34,690 nucleotides of DNA from contig JAPLLV010000062.1 of assembly GCA_026387405.1 (NCBI GenBank), forward strand, positions 1-34,690. The letters are read 5' to 3'. Origin of the DNA: Candidatus Omnitrophota bacterium (GTDB taxonomy: Bacteria > Omnitrophota > Gorgyraeia > Gygaellales > Profunditerraquicolaceae). The notes under the pieces were generated by a model. That model was not told the origin of the DNA. It was given only the letters and a program-made list of their open reading frames with translations, and ran no database searches. A program made the position numbers and the translations under genes. This document shows positions 1 through 7,430 of the stretch, one piece after another. Positions within the stretch are counted from its first letter, which is position 1. The number at the start of each line of letters is the position of its first letter.

Positions 1-204
1 AAGGAATACCTGATCAAGATTTTGAAGGCGGCAATAGCTAATGCCAAAGTCAAGGGTTTTAGTGCCGATCAACTGTATATCTCTAAGATAACCTGCGATG
101 GGGGGCCGATCTGGAAGAGGTTTAAGGCAGCCGCCTTTGGCCGTGCCGCGCCCATACAAAAGAGGACCTCGCATATCAGGATAGAGTTGGACGTAAAATC
201 ATAA
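1..204 (+). CDS. rplV: Ribosomal protein uL22, C-terminal part
   Basis: The reading frame enters from the left edge, so the N-terminus lies outside the window. The visible end carries the uL22 signature: a K-A-A-I-A-N-A helix, then GPxxKRFKAAAFGRAAPIQKRTSHI, the long beta-hairpin that lines the nascent peptide tunnel, and a terminal IELDVKS. uL22 binds 23S rRNA and is an early assembly protein of the large subunit. It is followed by rpsC, the normal S10-operon order. An internal TTG at position 22 is in frame but is not the start, because recognisable uL22 sequence continues upstream of it to base 1. Confidence 0.95.
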   Translation, partial: KEYLIKILKAAIANAKVKGFSADQLYISKITCDGGPIWKRFKAAAFGRAAPIQKRTSHIRIELDVKS

Positions 205-368
205 AGTTATCACTATGAAAAATAACCAAATTCCAAGGTACAATAACCAAACAAATTCCAATAAACAATATTCAATAACCAATTCTGATTTGGTATTTGG
301 GTATTGGTTATTGTTTGGTAATTGGAAATTGGTTATTGGTGATTTATTTATAATAGACGAGGAGAAGC
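205..368. repeat. Degenerate heptamer array forming a large inverted repeat
   Basis: This gap between rplV and rpsC is unusually long for an S10 operon. Its right half (about 288-342) is a run of 7-bp units of the form GTTATTG, GAAATTG and GGTATTG. Its left half (about 221-282) carries the complementary phrases, such as CAATAAC. The two halves can fold into one long AT-rich hairpin. I see no coding potential. The rpsC ribosome binding site (GAGGAG, about 359-364) lies just beyond it. It may be an inserted repeat or a transcript-processing site; the function is unknown. Confidence 0.7.
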
Positions 369-1058
369 ATGGGGCATAAGGTCAGTCCGTATTTACAGAG
401 GTTAGGCTTTATCAAGAATTGGCACAGCCTTTGGTTTGCCAAGAAGGCCGATTACGCTAGATTTATAGGCGAAGATTACAAGATCCGTAAGTACATCAAA
501 TCCAAGTTTAAGCAGGCGGCGATATCCAAGGTTGTGATCGAACGTCTGGCAGAGAAGGTGAGGATCCGTATTTATTCCGCCCGGCCCGGCATCATCATCG
601 GGCGCCATGGTTCGGACATCGAGCGCCTGCGGGAAGAACTTAACGGTATGGTCAAGAATGAGATACTCATTGACATAGAAGAGATTAAGAATCCGGCGTT
701 GGACGCGCAGCTGGTCGCGGAAAACGTTGCCCTGCAGATGGAGAAACGCGTGGCTTTCCGCAGGGCAGTAAAGCGCGCCATTGAACAGACGATGTCTGCC
801 GGCGCAAAAGGCGTAAAGATCATGTGTGCCGGAAGATTAAACGGGGCAGAGATGTCGCGCACCGAGACATACCGCCAGGGGAAGATCCCGCTGGCCACTC
901 TGCGCGCGGACATCGATTACGGATTTGCCGAGAGCCTTACCACGTTTGGCTTGATCGGGGTGAAGACCTGGATATATAAAGGCGAGGTCCTAATACCAAA
1001 ACAGGTAAAGGTTTCGCCGCAGCAATCCCTGGACAAGCAGGCCCCGGCAGCTGCATAA
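369..1058 (+). CDS. rpsC: 30S ribosomal protein uS3
   Basis: This 229-residue protein has the uS3 layout. It starts MGHKVSPYLQRLGFIKNW, has a KH domain with the GxxG-type loop in RPGIIIGRHGSDIERL (about residues 73-88), and has the C-terminal domain with RLNGAEMSRTETYRQGKIPLATLRADIDYG. uS3 sits at the mRNA entry channel of the 30S head and contributes to mRNA unwinding. The ATG is preceded by GAGGAG at a normal distance. The last residues (SPQQSLDKQAPAAA) are a short non-conserved tail. It lies between rplV and rplP, as expected. Confidence 0.97.
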   Translation: MGHKVSPYLQRLGFIKNWHSLWFAKKADYARFIGEDYKIRKYIKSKFKQAAISKVVIERLAEKVRIRIYSARPGIIIGRHGSDIERLREELNGMVKNEILIDIEEIKNPALDAQLVAENVALQMEKRVAFRRAVKRAIEQTMSAGAKGVKIMCAGRLNGAEMSRTETYRQGKIPLATLRADIDYGFAESLTTFGLIGVKTWIYKGEVLIPKQVKVSPQQSLDKQAPAAA

Positions 1059-1076
1059 TATATAAGGATTATTGTC

Positions 1077-1493
1077 ATGGTTTTAATGCCCAAGAGAGTA
1101 AAGTATCGCAAGCTGCAGAAAGGCGACCGCCGCGGTATTGCCACCACCGGCATTGAGCTGTCTTTCGGCGAATTCGGCTTGAAATCTCTTGAGAACGGCT
1201 GGATCAAGAACACGCAGATCGAATCCGTGCGCGTGATCCTCGCCCGTCAGCTGCATAAAGGCGGCAAGCTCTGGATCAGGATTTTTCCTGATAAGTCCAT
1301 AACTAAAAAGCCGGCCGAAGTGCGCATGGGTAAGGGTAAGGGTGACCTTGATCATTGGGTATGCGTGATAAAAAGGGGAAAGATCTTATTTGAATTGGGC
1401 GGCGTGCCTGAGGAATATGCGCGCAGGTGTTTCCGCCTGGCGGCGTATAAGCTGCCGTTAAGGACCAAGTTCATTACAAGGACCCATCGTTAA
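1077..1493 (+). CDS. rplP: 50S ribosomal protein uL16
   Basis: This 138-residue protein has the uL16 signatures: [20 protein letters not shown] at the start, then [17 protein letters not shown], the [18 protein letters not shown] loop (about residues 80-97) and a C-terminal [13 protein letters not shown]. uL16 helps position the acceptor arm of A-site tRNA near the peptidyl transferase centre and is a late assembly protein. The ATG at 1077 adds MVL before the usual MPKR start; the ATG at 1086 is an alternative start. It lies between rpsC and rpmC in standard order. Confidence 0.97.
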   Translation: MVLMPKRVKYRKLQKGDRRGIATTGIELSFGEFGLKSLENGWIKNTQIESVRVILARQLHKGGKLWIRIFPDKSITKKPAEVRMGKGKGDLDHWVCVIKRGKILFELGGVPEEYARRCFRLAAYKLPLRTKFITRTHR

Positions 1494-1521
1494 GCATATG
1501 GCATATGGCTTATGGCATATT
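1494..1521. repeat. Four tandem 7-bp units GCATATG-type
   Basis: Immediately after the rplP stop there are four head-to-tail heptamers: GCATATG, GCATATG, GCTTATG and GCATATT. The units are palindromic-like and can pair with one another. No gene is visible here. The array sits just upstream of the rpmC ribosome binding site and matches the 7-bp period of the other arrays in this window, although its unit sequence is different. Confidence 0.8.
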
Positions 1522-1544
1522 ATAGTTAAAAGAAGGTTTTAAAG

Positions 1545-1745
1545 ATGAAGATGCAGGAATTGCGAATTTTGGCGGGCGAGGAATTAAAGGCAAAATACAA
1601 GGGCCTTAAAGAAGAGCTTTTTAAGCTTAACCAGCAGCGTTTTGCCGGCCGGGTCGAGAAACCGCATAAATTCGGTTTGATCAAGAGGGACATTGCGCGC
1701 ATACTGACTATACTGAACGAAAAGAAAGAGAAGAAGAATGGGTAA
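1545..1745 (+). CDS. rpmC: 50S ribosomal protein uL29
   Basis: This 66-residue protein is the usual length for uL29 and is built of two helices. The family motif [36 protein letters not shown] is complete. uL29 binds 23S rRNA beside the tunnel exit and forms part of the docking site for trigger factor and SRP. The ATG at 1545 has a good purine-rich site (AGAAGG, about 1531-1536). The stop overlaps the start of rpsQ by 8 bases, so translational coupling of the two is likely. Confidence 0.95.
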   Translation: MKMQELRILAGEELKAKYKGLKEELFKLNQQRFAGRVEKPHKFGLIKRDIARILTILNEKKEKKNG

Positions 1746-2079
1746 AAGAAAAACATACACCGGAGAGGTTATCTCGGATAAGATGCAGAAGACCGTTATC
1801 GTCAGGGTCAAGAGCTTAGCCAAGCATGCCAAATATAACCGTATCATGAAAATAATCAAAAAGTTTAAGGTTCACGACGAGAATAATAGCGCCAAGCTCG
1901 GAGACGTGGTGCGTATCGAGGAGACCAGGCCGCTTTCTAGGAGTAAATTTTTCAGGCTTATCGCGGTGCTCAAAAAAGCCCAGGCTCAAGGGGTAGAAGT
2001 TAAAGAAGAGATCACCGAGCATACCCCGTCAAAAGAGAAGCCCGAAGAGAAAGAGATAACCGAAGAGAAGAAGCCATGA
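1738..2079 (+). CDS. rpsQ: 30S ribosomal protein uS17 with acidic/basic C-terminal tail
   Basis: Residues 1-80 match uS17: [22 protein letters not shown], then HxKYxRIMK, then [21 protein letters not shown]. This is an OB-fold protein that binds 16S rRNA helices in the 30S body. Typical bacterial uS17 is about 85 residues. This one continues to 113 with a tail rich in Glu, Lys and Pro, which is likely disordered. It overlaps rpmC by 8 bases at the start and rplN by 4 bases (ATGA) at the end, so the three are translationally linked. Confidence 0.96.
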   Translation: MGKRKTYTGEVISDKMQKTVIVRVKSLAKHAKYNRIMKIIKKFKVHDENNSAKLGDVVRIEETRPLSRSKFFRLIAVLKKAQAQGVEVKEEITEHTPSKEKPEEKEITEEKKP

Positions 2080-2444
2080 TTCAGTTACGCTCTATTTTAG
2101 ACGTAGCGGATAACACCGGGGCAAAGAAGGCCTCCTACATCAATGTCTTGGGCAAAAAGAACTGCATGATTGCCAAGATAGGAGACATTATTAATGTGAA
2201 CGTGAAAGAGTCTTCTCCCGAGGCAGCCATAAAGAAGGGTGAGGTTGCCAAGGCGGTCATTGTCAGGACCAAATTTCCTATCAGGAGGAAGGATGGTTCG
2301 GTATTGCGCTTTGACCGGAATGCCATAGTGTTTATCGACGCCCAGTTTAATCCCAGAGGCACGCGTGTTTTTGGCCCCGTAGCCAGGGAGTTAAGAGACA
2401 GGAATTTTACCAAGATTATTTCATTGGCTCCGGAGGTAATATAA
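2076..2444 (+). CDS. rplN: 50S ribosomal protein uL14
   Basis: The standard 122-residue uL14 is complete. It starts [22 protein letters not shown], contains [18 protein letters not shown]-type sequence, and ends with the strand-helix segment [29 protein letters not shown]. uL14 is a beta-barrel on the subunit interface that contacts 16S rRNA and is the anchor site for the silencing factor RsfS. It is the first gene of the spc cluster. Here it is joined directly to rpsQ by a 4-base overlap, so the S10 and spc blocks probably share a transcript. Confidence 0.97.
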   Translation: MIQLRSILDVADNTGAKKASYINVLGKKNCMIAKIGDIINVNVKESSPEAAIKKGEVAKAVIVRTKFPIRRKDGSVLRFDRNAIVFIDAQFNPRGTRVFGPVARELRDRNFTKIISLAPEVI

Positions 2445-2448
2445 GGTT

Positions 2449-2760
2449 ATGTTCAAGCTCAGAAAAGGCGACGCAGTCCAGGTAACTAAAGGTAAAGACA
2501 AAGGAAAAAAAGGCCGGGTAATCACTATTTTTACGGGCAATAAGAGAGCGCTCGTTGAAGGCGTGAATATGCTCAAGAAACACAAGCGCCGCACGCGCGA
2601 CGACCAGCAGGGCGGGATCGTTTCTATTGAGGCGCCGATAAGCATTTCTAATCTTATGCTCGTATGCAAAGGGTGCCTGCGTCCCGCGCGCATCGGTTTC
2701 AAGCTGGTGGAGAATCAGGCCAAGACAAGATACTGTAAGGCTTGCAATGAGGTAATATAG
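2449..2760 (+). CDS. rplX: 50S ribosomal protein uL24, zinc-ribbon type
   Basis: The N-terminal KOW motif is clear (KLRKGDAVQVTKGKDKGKKGRVI, residues 3-25), followed by EGVNMLKKHKRR. The C-terminal part carries two Cys pairs, CKGC and CKAC, in LVCKGCLRPARIGFK and RYCKACNEVI. This is the metal-binding (C+) form seen in many bacteria. uL24 initiates large-subunit assembly by binding the 5' part of 23S rRNA. The length of 103 residues is normal. It is spaced 4 bases from rplN and 2 bases from rplE. Confidence 0.96.
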   Translation: MFKLRKGDAVQVTKGKDKGKKGRVITIFTGNKRALVEGVNMLKKHKRRTRDDQQGGIVSIEAPISISNLMLVCKGCLRPARIGFKLVENQAKTRYCKACNEVI

Positions 2761-2762
2761 AA

Positions 2763-3320
2763 ATGGTCCCAAAATTATTAGAAAAATACAGGAATGAGAT
2801 AGTCCCCAAGATGATGGAGAAGTTCTCGCTTAAGAACAAGATGGCGGTCCCCCGGGTGGAAAAGATCGTAGTCAATATGGGCGTAGGAGAAGCGCTTTTG
2901 GATACTAAGATACTGGATAAAGCGATGGACGAATTAGGCGGGATCACCGGACAAAGACCCATAATGCGCAGGGCAAAGAAGGCTATCTCCAATTTTAAGA
3001 TAAAAGAGAAGGCTCCGGTAGGCTGCAAGGTTACTTTGCGCCGGCAGATCATGTTCGAGTTTATGGAAAGGCTTCTCAATGTCGCGATGCCGCGTATCCG
3101 CGATTTCCGGGGCGTCCCCGTTGATTCTTTTGACGAGGCAGGAAACTATACGCTGGGTTTAACGGATCAATCGATCTTCCCGGAGTTAGAGATCGATAGG
3201 GTGACGCGGACGCAGGGTATGGATATTACTTTCGTGATCAAAAATTCAAAATCCAAGGAGCAGTCTCGGGAACTGTTACGGCTTTTCGGCATGCCCTTTG
3301 CCGTAAAAGAGCAAATGTAA
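2763..3320 (+). CDS. rplE: 50S ribosomal protein uL5
   Basis: This 185-residue protein shows full uL5 architecture. It has VPRVEKIVVNMGVGEALLDTKILDKAMDEL, GQRPIMRRAKKAISNFKIKEKAPVGCKVTLR, the RDFRGVPVDSFDEAGNYTLGL loop, and a C-terminal MDITFVIKN-LLRLFGMPF. uL5 binds 5S rRNA together with uL18 and bridges to the 30S head and P-site tRNA. It is packed between rplX and rpsN with gaps of 2 and 12 bases. Confidence 0.97.
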   Translation: MVPKLLEKYRNEIVPKMMEKFSLKNKMAVPRVEKIVVNMGVGEALLDTKILDKAMDELGGITGQRPIMRRAKKAISNFKIKEKAPVGCKVTLRRQIMFEFMERLLNVAMPRIRDFRGVPVDSFDEAGNYTLGLTDQSIFPELEIDRVTRTQGMDITFVIKNSKSKEQSRELLRLFGMPFAVKEQM

Positions 3321-3332
3321 GGATATTAAGCT

Positions 3333-3518
3333 ATGGCAAAAAATTCTCAGATCGCACGCTGGAAACGAGCACCTAAATTTTCATCGCGTAAATATAACCG
3401 TTGTCATATATGCGGACGCTCAGGCGGGTACCTGCGCAGGTTCAACCTCTGCCGTATATGTTTCCGGGAATTGACCTGGGTTGGGGCTATACCCGGTGTA
3501 AAGAAGGCGAGCTGGTAG
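3333..3518 (+). CDS. rpsN: 30S ribosomal protein uS14, zinc-binding type
   Basis: This is the short (61-residue) zinc form of uS14. Cys pairs sit at residues 24/27 and 40/43 in [20 protein letters not shown], followed by the conserved [18 protein letters not shown] end. It belongs to the 30S head near the decoding site. It lies between rplE and rpsH as usual. The gap after it is extended by a two-hairpin repeat. Confidence 0.97.
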   Translation: MAKNSQIARWKRAPKFSSRKYNRCHICGRSGGYLRRFNLCRICFRELTWVGAIPGVKKASW

Positions 3519-3530
3519 TCTAGAAAGTTA

Positions 3531-3574
3531 CACCTGGCCCATATCGGAATTGGGCCAGTGTTCGCTACTGCGAA
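3531..3574. repeat. Two-hairpin repeat, copy A
   Basis: Hairpin 1 pairs CTGGCCCA (3534-3541) with TGGGCCAG (3551-3558). It extends through ACAC on the left and GTGT on the right with one unpaired C. Hairpin 2 pairs TTCGC (3561-3565) with GCGAA (3570-3574) around a 4-base loop. The rpsH Shine-Dalgarno sequence follows directly (AAAGGAG, about 3575-3581). The same layout, with different but still paired stems, recurs at 21167-21257 and 23184-23320. There is no T-run, so it is not a standard terminator. Confidence 0.75.
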
Positions 3575-3591
3575 AAAGGAGTACAAAAAAG

Positions 3592-3987
3592 ATGTCAAGG
3601 ACGGATTTGATCGCAGATGTATTTACCATGATCCGTAACGCGATCATGGCCCATAAAGAAAACGTGGATGTGCCTTCTTCCAACAACCTGAAGGCAATAA
3701 TGGAGATATTAAAGCAGGAAAATTATATTGATACCTATAAGCTCATAGAAGATAAGAAACAGGGTGTTTTAAGGGTATACCTGAAGTATATAACCGGTAA
3801 ATCCGCCATCCGCAATATGCGGCGCGTGTCCCGTCCGGGACTCAGGGTGCATTTTAAACGCGACAAGGTCCCGCTTGTGTTGAGAGGGAAAGGCCTGGCG
3901 ATCATTTCTACCTCTAAGGGCGTAGTTACGGACAAGCAGGCAAGGGATATGGGGATAGGCGGCGAGGTCATAGCTTACATTTGGTAA
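3592..3987 (+). CDS. rpsH: 30S ribosomal protein uS8
   Basis: The start at 3592 gives MSRTDLIADVFTMIRNAIMAHKENVDVPSSNNLKAIMEILK, the canonical uS8 N-terminus, with AAAGGAG about 10 bases upstream. The frame is open further upstream to 3550, but those extra residues come from the hairpin repeat. The C-terminal half has RPGLRVHFKRDKVPLVLRGKGLAIISTSKGVVTDKQARDMGIGGEVIAYIW, the rRNA-binding domain that in E. coli also mediates translational control of the spc operon. Length is 131 residues. Confidence 0.96.
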   Translation: MSRTDLIADVFTMIRNAIMAHKENVDVPSSNNLKAIMEILKQENYIDTYKLIEDKKQGVLRVYLKYITGKSAIRNMRRVSRPGLRVHFKRDKVPLVLRGKGLAIISTSKGVVTDKQARDMGIGGEVIAYIW

Positions 3988-4096
3988 ATGTCCCCGTCCC
4001 TGCACAGGGACGGGGTTAATTCGCAGACGCCCTACGGGCTACAACTTACGTCGCATAGACGTAGGCAATGGCTCCGTAATTTGTCTGCTCATTGAA
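3988..4096. repeat. Structured spacer: long G+C hairpin followed by a multi-branched fold
   Basis: No gene is visible between rpsH and rplF. The first part is a perfect 11-bp stem, CCCCGTCCCTG (3992-4002) pairing with CAGGGACGGGG (4005-4015). The second part is closed by GCAGAC (4023-4028) pairing with GTCTGC (4083-4088) and encloses two hairpins: GCCC/GGGC (4029-4039) and TACGTC/GACGTA (4047-4063). A T-run is absent. This could be an inserted repeat element, a processing site or a structured leader for rplF. Confidence 0.65.
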
Positions 4097-4645
4097 ATGT
4101 CAAGAATAGGTAAAAAACCGGTAGCAATACCGCAGGGAGTCAAGGTTGAGGTAAAAGACGGCAAGGTCCTTATCGAAGGGCCCAAGGGTAAGTTGGATTA
4201 CGCTTTTTCCTTTCGTATAAAAGTTGCCGTAAAAGATAACCAGGTAATCGTGACCAGGGATCAGGATACTAAACTTGACCGGGCTTTGCATGGTTTGACC
4301 CGGGCGCTGATAAACAACATGATCAAAGGCGTTATCGATGGTTACACCAAGGAGATGGAGATCGTCGGGGTTGGTTTTAAGGCCCAGGTGCAGGGTAATA
4401 TTTTGAATTTACTGTTGGGGTTTTCCCATCCCGTGAATTTTCCTATCCCGGAAGGGATCAAGATAGAGGCCCCAAAGCCTACGCAGCTGGTGATTAGGGG
4501 CATAGATAAGGAAAAGGTCGGCCAGACGGCGGCTGAGATTCGCGCTATATATCCGCCTGAACCTTATAAAGGTAAGGGGATCCGTTTTGTCGGAGAATAT
4601 ATCAAGAAGAAGGTCGGCAAGTCAGCCGCGGCAACAACGAAATAA
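4097..4645 (+). CDS. rplF: 50S ribosomal protein uL6
   Basis: The 182 residues contain the two tandem uL6 repeats. The start is MSRIGKKPVAIPQGVKVEVKDGKVLIEGPKGKL, then HGLTRALINNMIKGVIDGYTKEMEIVGVGFKAQVQGNILNLLLGFSHPV, and the C-terminal GIDKEKVGQTAAEIRAIYPPEPYKGKGIRFVGEYIKKKVGKSA. uL6 lies near the sarcin-ricin loop where elongation factors bind. It follows the structured spacer and is 2 bases from rplR. The ribosome binding site upstream of the ATG is poor. Confidence 0.97.
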   Translation: MSRIGKKPVAIPQGVKVEVKDGKVLIEGPKGKLDYAFSFRIKVAVKDNQVIVTRDQDTKLDRALHGLTRALINNMIKGVIDGYTKEMEIVGVGFKAQVQGNILNLLLGFSHPVNFPIPEGIKIEAPKPTQLVIRGIDKEKVGQTAAEIRAIYPPEPYKGKGIRFVGEYIKKKVGKSAAATTK

Positions 4646-4647
4646 TT

Positions 4648-5010
4648 ATGAAAAGTAAAAAGCAATTATCGCGTTTAAAAAGGCACAAAAGGATCAAGCT
4701 CAGGATGCGCTCGTCAAGTGAAAGGCCGAGGCTGGTGGTAAGCCGTTCTTTAAGGAACCTTACCGCCCAGGTGGTGGATGACAGCAAGAATATTACCATG
4801 TTTTCTCTGTCTACTCATGATGCTGAGATAAAAACCAAATTTCCCGCGGCCGGGAACTTGAAGGCTGCCCAATTTTTCGGAGAGGTATTTGCGCGCAGGG
4901 TTAAGGAAAAGGGTATCAGCCAAGTCGTTTTTGACCGGGCAGGTTATTTGTATCACGGGAGGGTTAAGGTTTTTGCCGAAGCCCTACGCAAGGGAGGCCT
5001 AGTTTTCTAG
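4648..5010 (+). CDS. rplR: 50S ribosomal protein uL18
   Basis: This 120-residue protein shows uL18 motifs: RHKRIKLRMRSSSERPRLVVSRSLRNLTAQVVDD in the N-terminal RNA-binding region, and VVFDRAGYLYHGRVKVFAEALRKGGLVF at the end. uL18 brings 5S rRNA into the 50S subunit together with uL5. It sits between rplF (2-base gap) and rpsE, the normal spc order. Confidence 0.97.
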   Translation: MKSKKQLSRLKRHKRIKLRMRSSSERPRLVVSRSLRNLTAQVVDDSKNITMFSLSTHDAEIKTKFPAAGNLKAAQFFGEVFARRVKEKGISQVVFDRAGYLYHGRVKVFAEALRKGGLVF

Positions 5011-5030
5011 GTAAGGGAGTAAATTAAAAA

Positions 5031-5483
5031 ATGCGCGAATTAAGGATCGAACAGCCTTCAGAATTCATCGAAAAAGTAATCACTATAAACCGCGTGTGCA
5101 AGGTCACCAAGGGCGGGAAGAAGCTGCATTTTAGCGCCCTGGTTGTGGTGGGAGATACCAAAGGCCGTGTGGGTTTTGCCTTGGATAAGGCTAATGAAGT
5201 TGCCGATGCCATCCGTAAGTCCCTGACTAAGGCTAAAAAGAGATTGATCCGTGTGCCTTTGGAAGGTTCGACCATCCCGCATGAGATCGTCGGACATTAC
5301 GGAGCAGCCAAGGTCCTTTTAAAGCCGGCATCCGAAGGGACCGGGGTAATTGCCGCCGGCCCGGTAAGGGCGATTTGCGAAGCAGCTGGAATAAAGGATA
5401 TCCTGACCAAGTGCCTTAAATCCAATAATCCCATTAATGTCATCAAGGCTACGGTGGATGGGTTAATGAACCTTAAGGTATAA
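5031..5483 (+). CDS. rpsE: 30S ribosomal protein uS5
   Basis: This 150-residue protein has the uS5 double-stranded RNA-binding part ([53 protein letters not shown]) and the C-terminal domain with [37 protein letters not shown]. uS5 acts at the mRNA entry site and in decoding accuracy. The usual next gene, rpmD (uL30), is absent: rplO starts 8 bases downstream. Confidence 0.97.
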   Translation: MRELRIEQPSEFIEKVITINRVCKVTKGGKKLHFSALVVVGDTKGRVGFALDKANEVADAIRKSLTKAKKRLIRVPLEGSTIPHEIVGHYGAAKVLLKPASEGTGVIAAGPVRAICEAAGIKDILTKCLKSNNPINVIKATVDGLMNLKV

Positions 5484-5491
5484 ATAATTAT

Positions 5492-6088
5492 ATGGAAAAA
5501 AAGATAGTAAAGGCAAAAAAGATTTTAAAAGAGGTTCCTGCTAAGAAGAAAGTCTCTGTTCCCGAAGTAAAAAAAGAAATCAAGAGAGCTGTTGTGCGCA
5601 AAGTCGTTGCGGCCAAGGTTCAGCCGGTAGTTCAAGTTGGGTTCGGCCTGCATAATCTAAAAGTCCCCCATGGAGCGCATAAGGGTAAGAGGATCCTCGG
5701 CCGAGGCCCTAGTTCAGGCCACGGCAAGACTTCTACGCGCGGCTCTAAGGGCCAGACTTCGCGTTCGGGCAGGGCTACCTATCCGGGTTTTGAGGGCGGC
5801 CAGACCCCGATAATCCGCAGGATACCTAAACGCGGGTTCACCAGCGTATTTAAAAAAGTTTACCAGATACTGAATTTGGATCAGTTAGACAAGCTCGGGC
5901 AGGCAGTTATCACTCCGGAGCTTTTAGAGCAAAAAGGCCTGATCAAAGATAAGAATAAGCTTATAAAGATCTTGGGCGACGGCGAGATGAAAAACGCCGT
6001 TACCATACGCGCGCACGCATTTTCTAAAAAGGCGCAAGATAAATTAAAGGCCTCGGGTTCTACCGTAGAGGTTATCCGAAATGCTTAG
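5492..6088 (+). CDS. rplO: 50S ribosomal protein uL15 with Lys-rich N-terminal extension
   Basis: From about residue 50 the protein is standard uL15: GLHNLKVPHGAHKGKRILGRGPSSGHGKTSTRGSKGQTSR and PGFEGGQTPIIRRIPKRGF, followed by the globular C-terminal domain. Ordinary uL15 starts at about that NLK segment. Here about 45 residues, mostly Lys, Val, Ala and Glu, precede it, giving 198 residues. The ATG at 5492 gives the full extension; no strong internal Shine-Dalgarno-plus-ATG was noticed. The 3' end overlaps secY by 8 bases. Confidence 0.95.
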   Translation: MEKKIVKAKKILKEVPAKKKVSVPEVKKEIKRAVVRKVVAAKVQPVVQVGFGLHNLKVPHGAHKGKRILGRGPSSGHGKTSTRGSKGQTSRSGRATYPGFEGGQTPIIRRIPKRGFTSVFKKVYQILNLDQLDKLGQAVITPELLEQKGLIKDKNKLIKILGDGEMKNAVTIRAHAFSKKAQDKLKASGSTVEVIRNA

Positions 6089-7430
6089 CAGCGCATTAGT
6101 TAATTCTTTTAAGATACCGGACCTTAAGAGGCGCCTGATCATTACCGGTATTCTTATCGCAGTCTACCGCGTAGGATGCTTTATCCCTACTCCAGGCATA
6201 GATGGGACCGCACTGGCAGAATTCTTTAACCGCATAGGCAAGACTCAAGGCGGAACGCTCTTTGGCATAATCAATATGTTCTCCGGCGGCGCAATGGAGA
6301 GGCTGACCATTTTTGCCCTCGGGATCATGCCGTATATATCAAGCTCGATCATTATGCAGCTTTTGACCGCAGTTGTTCCGGCGCTTGAGAAATTGGCCAA
6401 GGAAGGCAAGGCAGGCTACGAGAAGATCAATCAATTTACCCGTTACGGCACGGTAGGGCTTTCCATAATCCAGTCGTTCTTTATTGCCTTGTGGCTGGAA
6501 AACCCGGCGCGTTTTGAAGGCCTGAAGATAGTTATGCATCCCGGGTGGGGATTCAGAATCCTCACCGTGCTTACCCTGACCACCGGTACCATATTTATCA
6601 TGTGGCTGGGAGAGCAGATACAGGAGCGCGGTATCGGTAACGGTATATCTCTGGTGATCACAGCCGGTATCGTTTCCAGGATCTGGCCGGCATTACAACA
6701 ATTGTTTCTTCTTATTTCCCCGTTTAATCCTTCCCATCGCCAGATCCAGCCGGCAACGCTTATAGTGATGGCAATATTCTTAGTCGGCGTGGTATTTTCG
6801 GTAATTATGATCACCCAGGGACAGAGGAAGATACCCGTGCAGTATGCGCGGCGCGTGGTGGGAAGAAAGATTTACGGCGGTCAGAGCACCTACATACCGC
6901 TTAAGGTGGATACCTCAGGCGTTATCGCTATTATATTCGCCCAGTCGATCATTCTTTTCCCGGCGACTCTGGCGTCCTTTATCCCGAGTCCCGGATTTCA
7001 GAGGCTGGCGCAAAATCTTATCCGCGGGCATGTCCTCTACACCATGATCTACGCCCTGCTGATCATATTTTTCTGTTATTTTTATACCGCTATAGTTTTC
7101 AATCCGGTAGACCTGGCGGATAACATGAAGAAATACGGAGGTTTTATCCCCGGCATCCGTCCCGGGACATCCACCGCGGAATTCCTGGATTTCGTAATGA
7201 CCCGCGTCACTCTGGCCGGGGCGTCGTTTATCGCCGTTATCGCCATTTTCCCGGATTTTATTATGGCCTGGCTTAAGGTGCCGTATCTAGTGGCTTCATT
7301 TTTCGGCGGCACTGGAATACTGATCATCGTAGGCGTCATGCTGGATACGATTAAACAGATCGAATCGCATCTATTAATGCATCACTACGAGGGATTCATT
7401 AAGGGCGCGCACATCAGGGGAAGAAGGTAA
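6081..7430 (+). CDS. secY: Preprotein translocase channel subunit SecY
   Basis: This 449-residue integral membrane protein has the ten-helix SecY pattern. Recognisable parts are the first helix with IITGILIAVYRVGCFIPTPGID, the plug region FGIINMFSGGAMERLTIFALGIMPYISSSIIMQLL, the cytoplasmic loop RKIPVQYARRVVGRKIYGGQSTYIPLKVDTSGVIAIIFA, and the ADNMKKYGGFIPGIRPGTSTAEFLDFVMTRVTLAGA region before the last helices. It forms the SecYEG channel in the inner membrane. It overlaps rplO by 8 bases and adk by 1 base. Confidence 0.98.
   Translation: MLSSALVNSFKIPDLKRRLIITGILIAVYRVGCFIPTPGIDGTALAEFFNRIGKTQGGTLFGIINMFSGGAMERLTIFALGIMPYISSSIIMQLLTAVVPALEKLAKEGKAGYEKINQFTRYGTVGLSIIQSFFIALWLENPARFEGLKIVMHPGWGFRILTVLTLTTGTIFIMWLGEQIQERGIGNGISLVITAGIVSRIWPALQQLFLLISPFNPSHRQIQPATLIVMAIFLVGVVFSVIMITQGQRKIPVQYARRVVGRKIYGGQSTYIPLKVDTSGVIAIIFAQSIILFPATLASFIPSPGFQRLAQNLIRGHVLYTMIYALLIIFFCYFYTAIVFNPVDLADNMKKYGGFIPGIRPGTSTAEFLDFVMTRVTLAGASFIAVIAIFPDFIMAWLKVPYLVASFFGGTGILIIVGVMLDTIKQIESHLLMHHYEGFIKGAHIRGRR

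Noticed and set aside
1494-1521. CRISPR-like or direct-repeat array
   Set aside because: Units are only 7 bp and contiguous, with no spacers. The same holds for the other heptamer arrays.
3534-3558. Perfect 8-bp stem after rpsN as a transcription terminator
   Set aside because: No T-run follows and rpsH must be transcribed through it. It fits the two-hairpin repeat family better.
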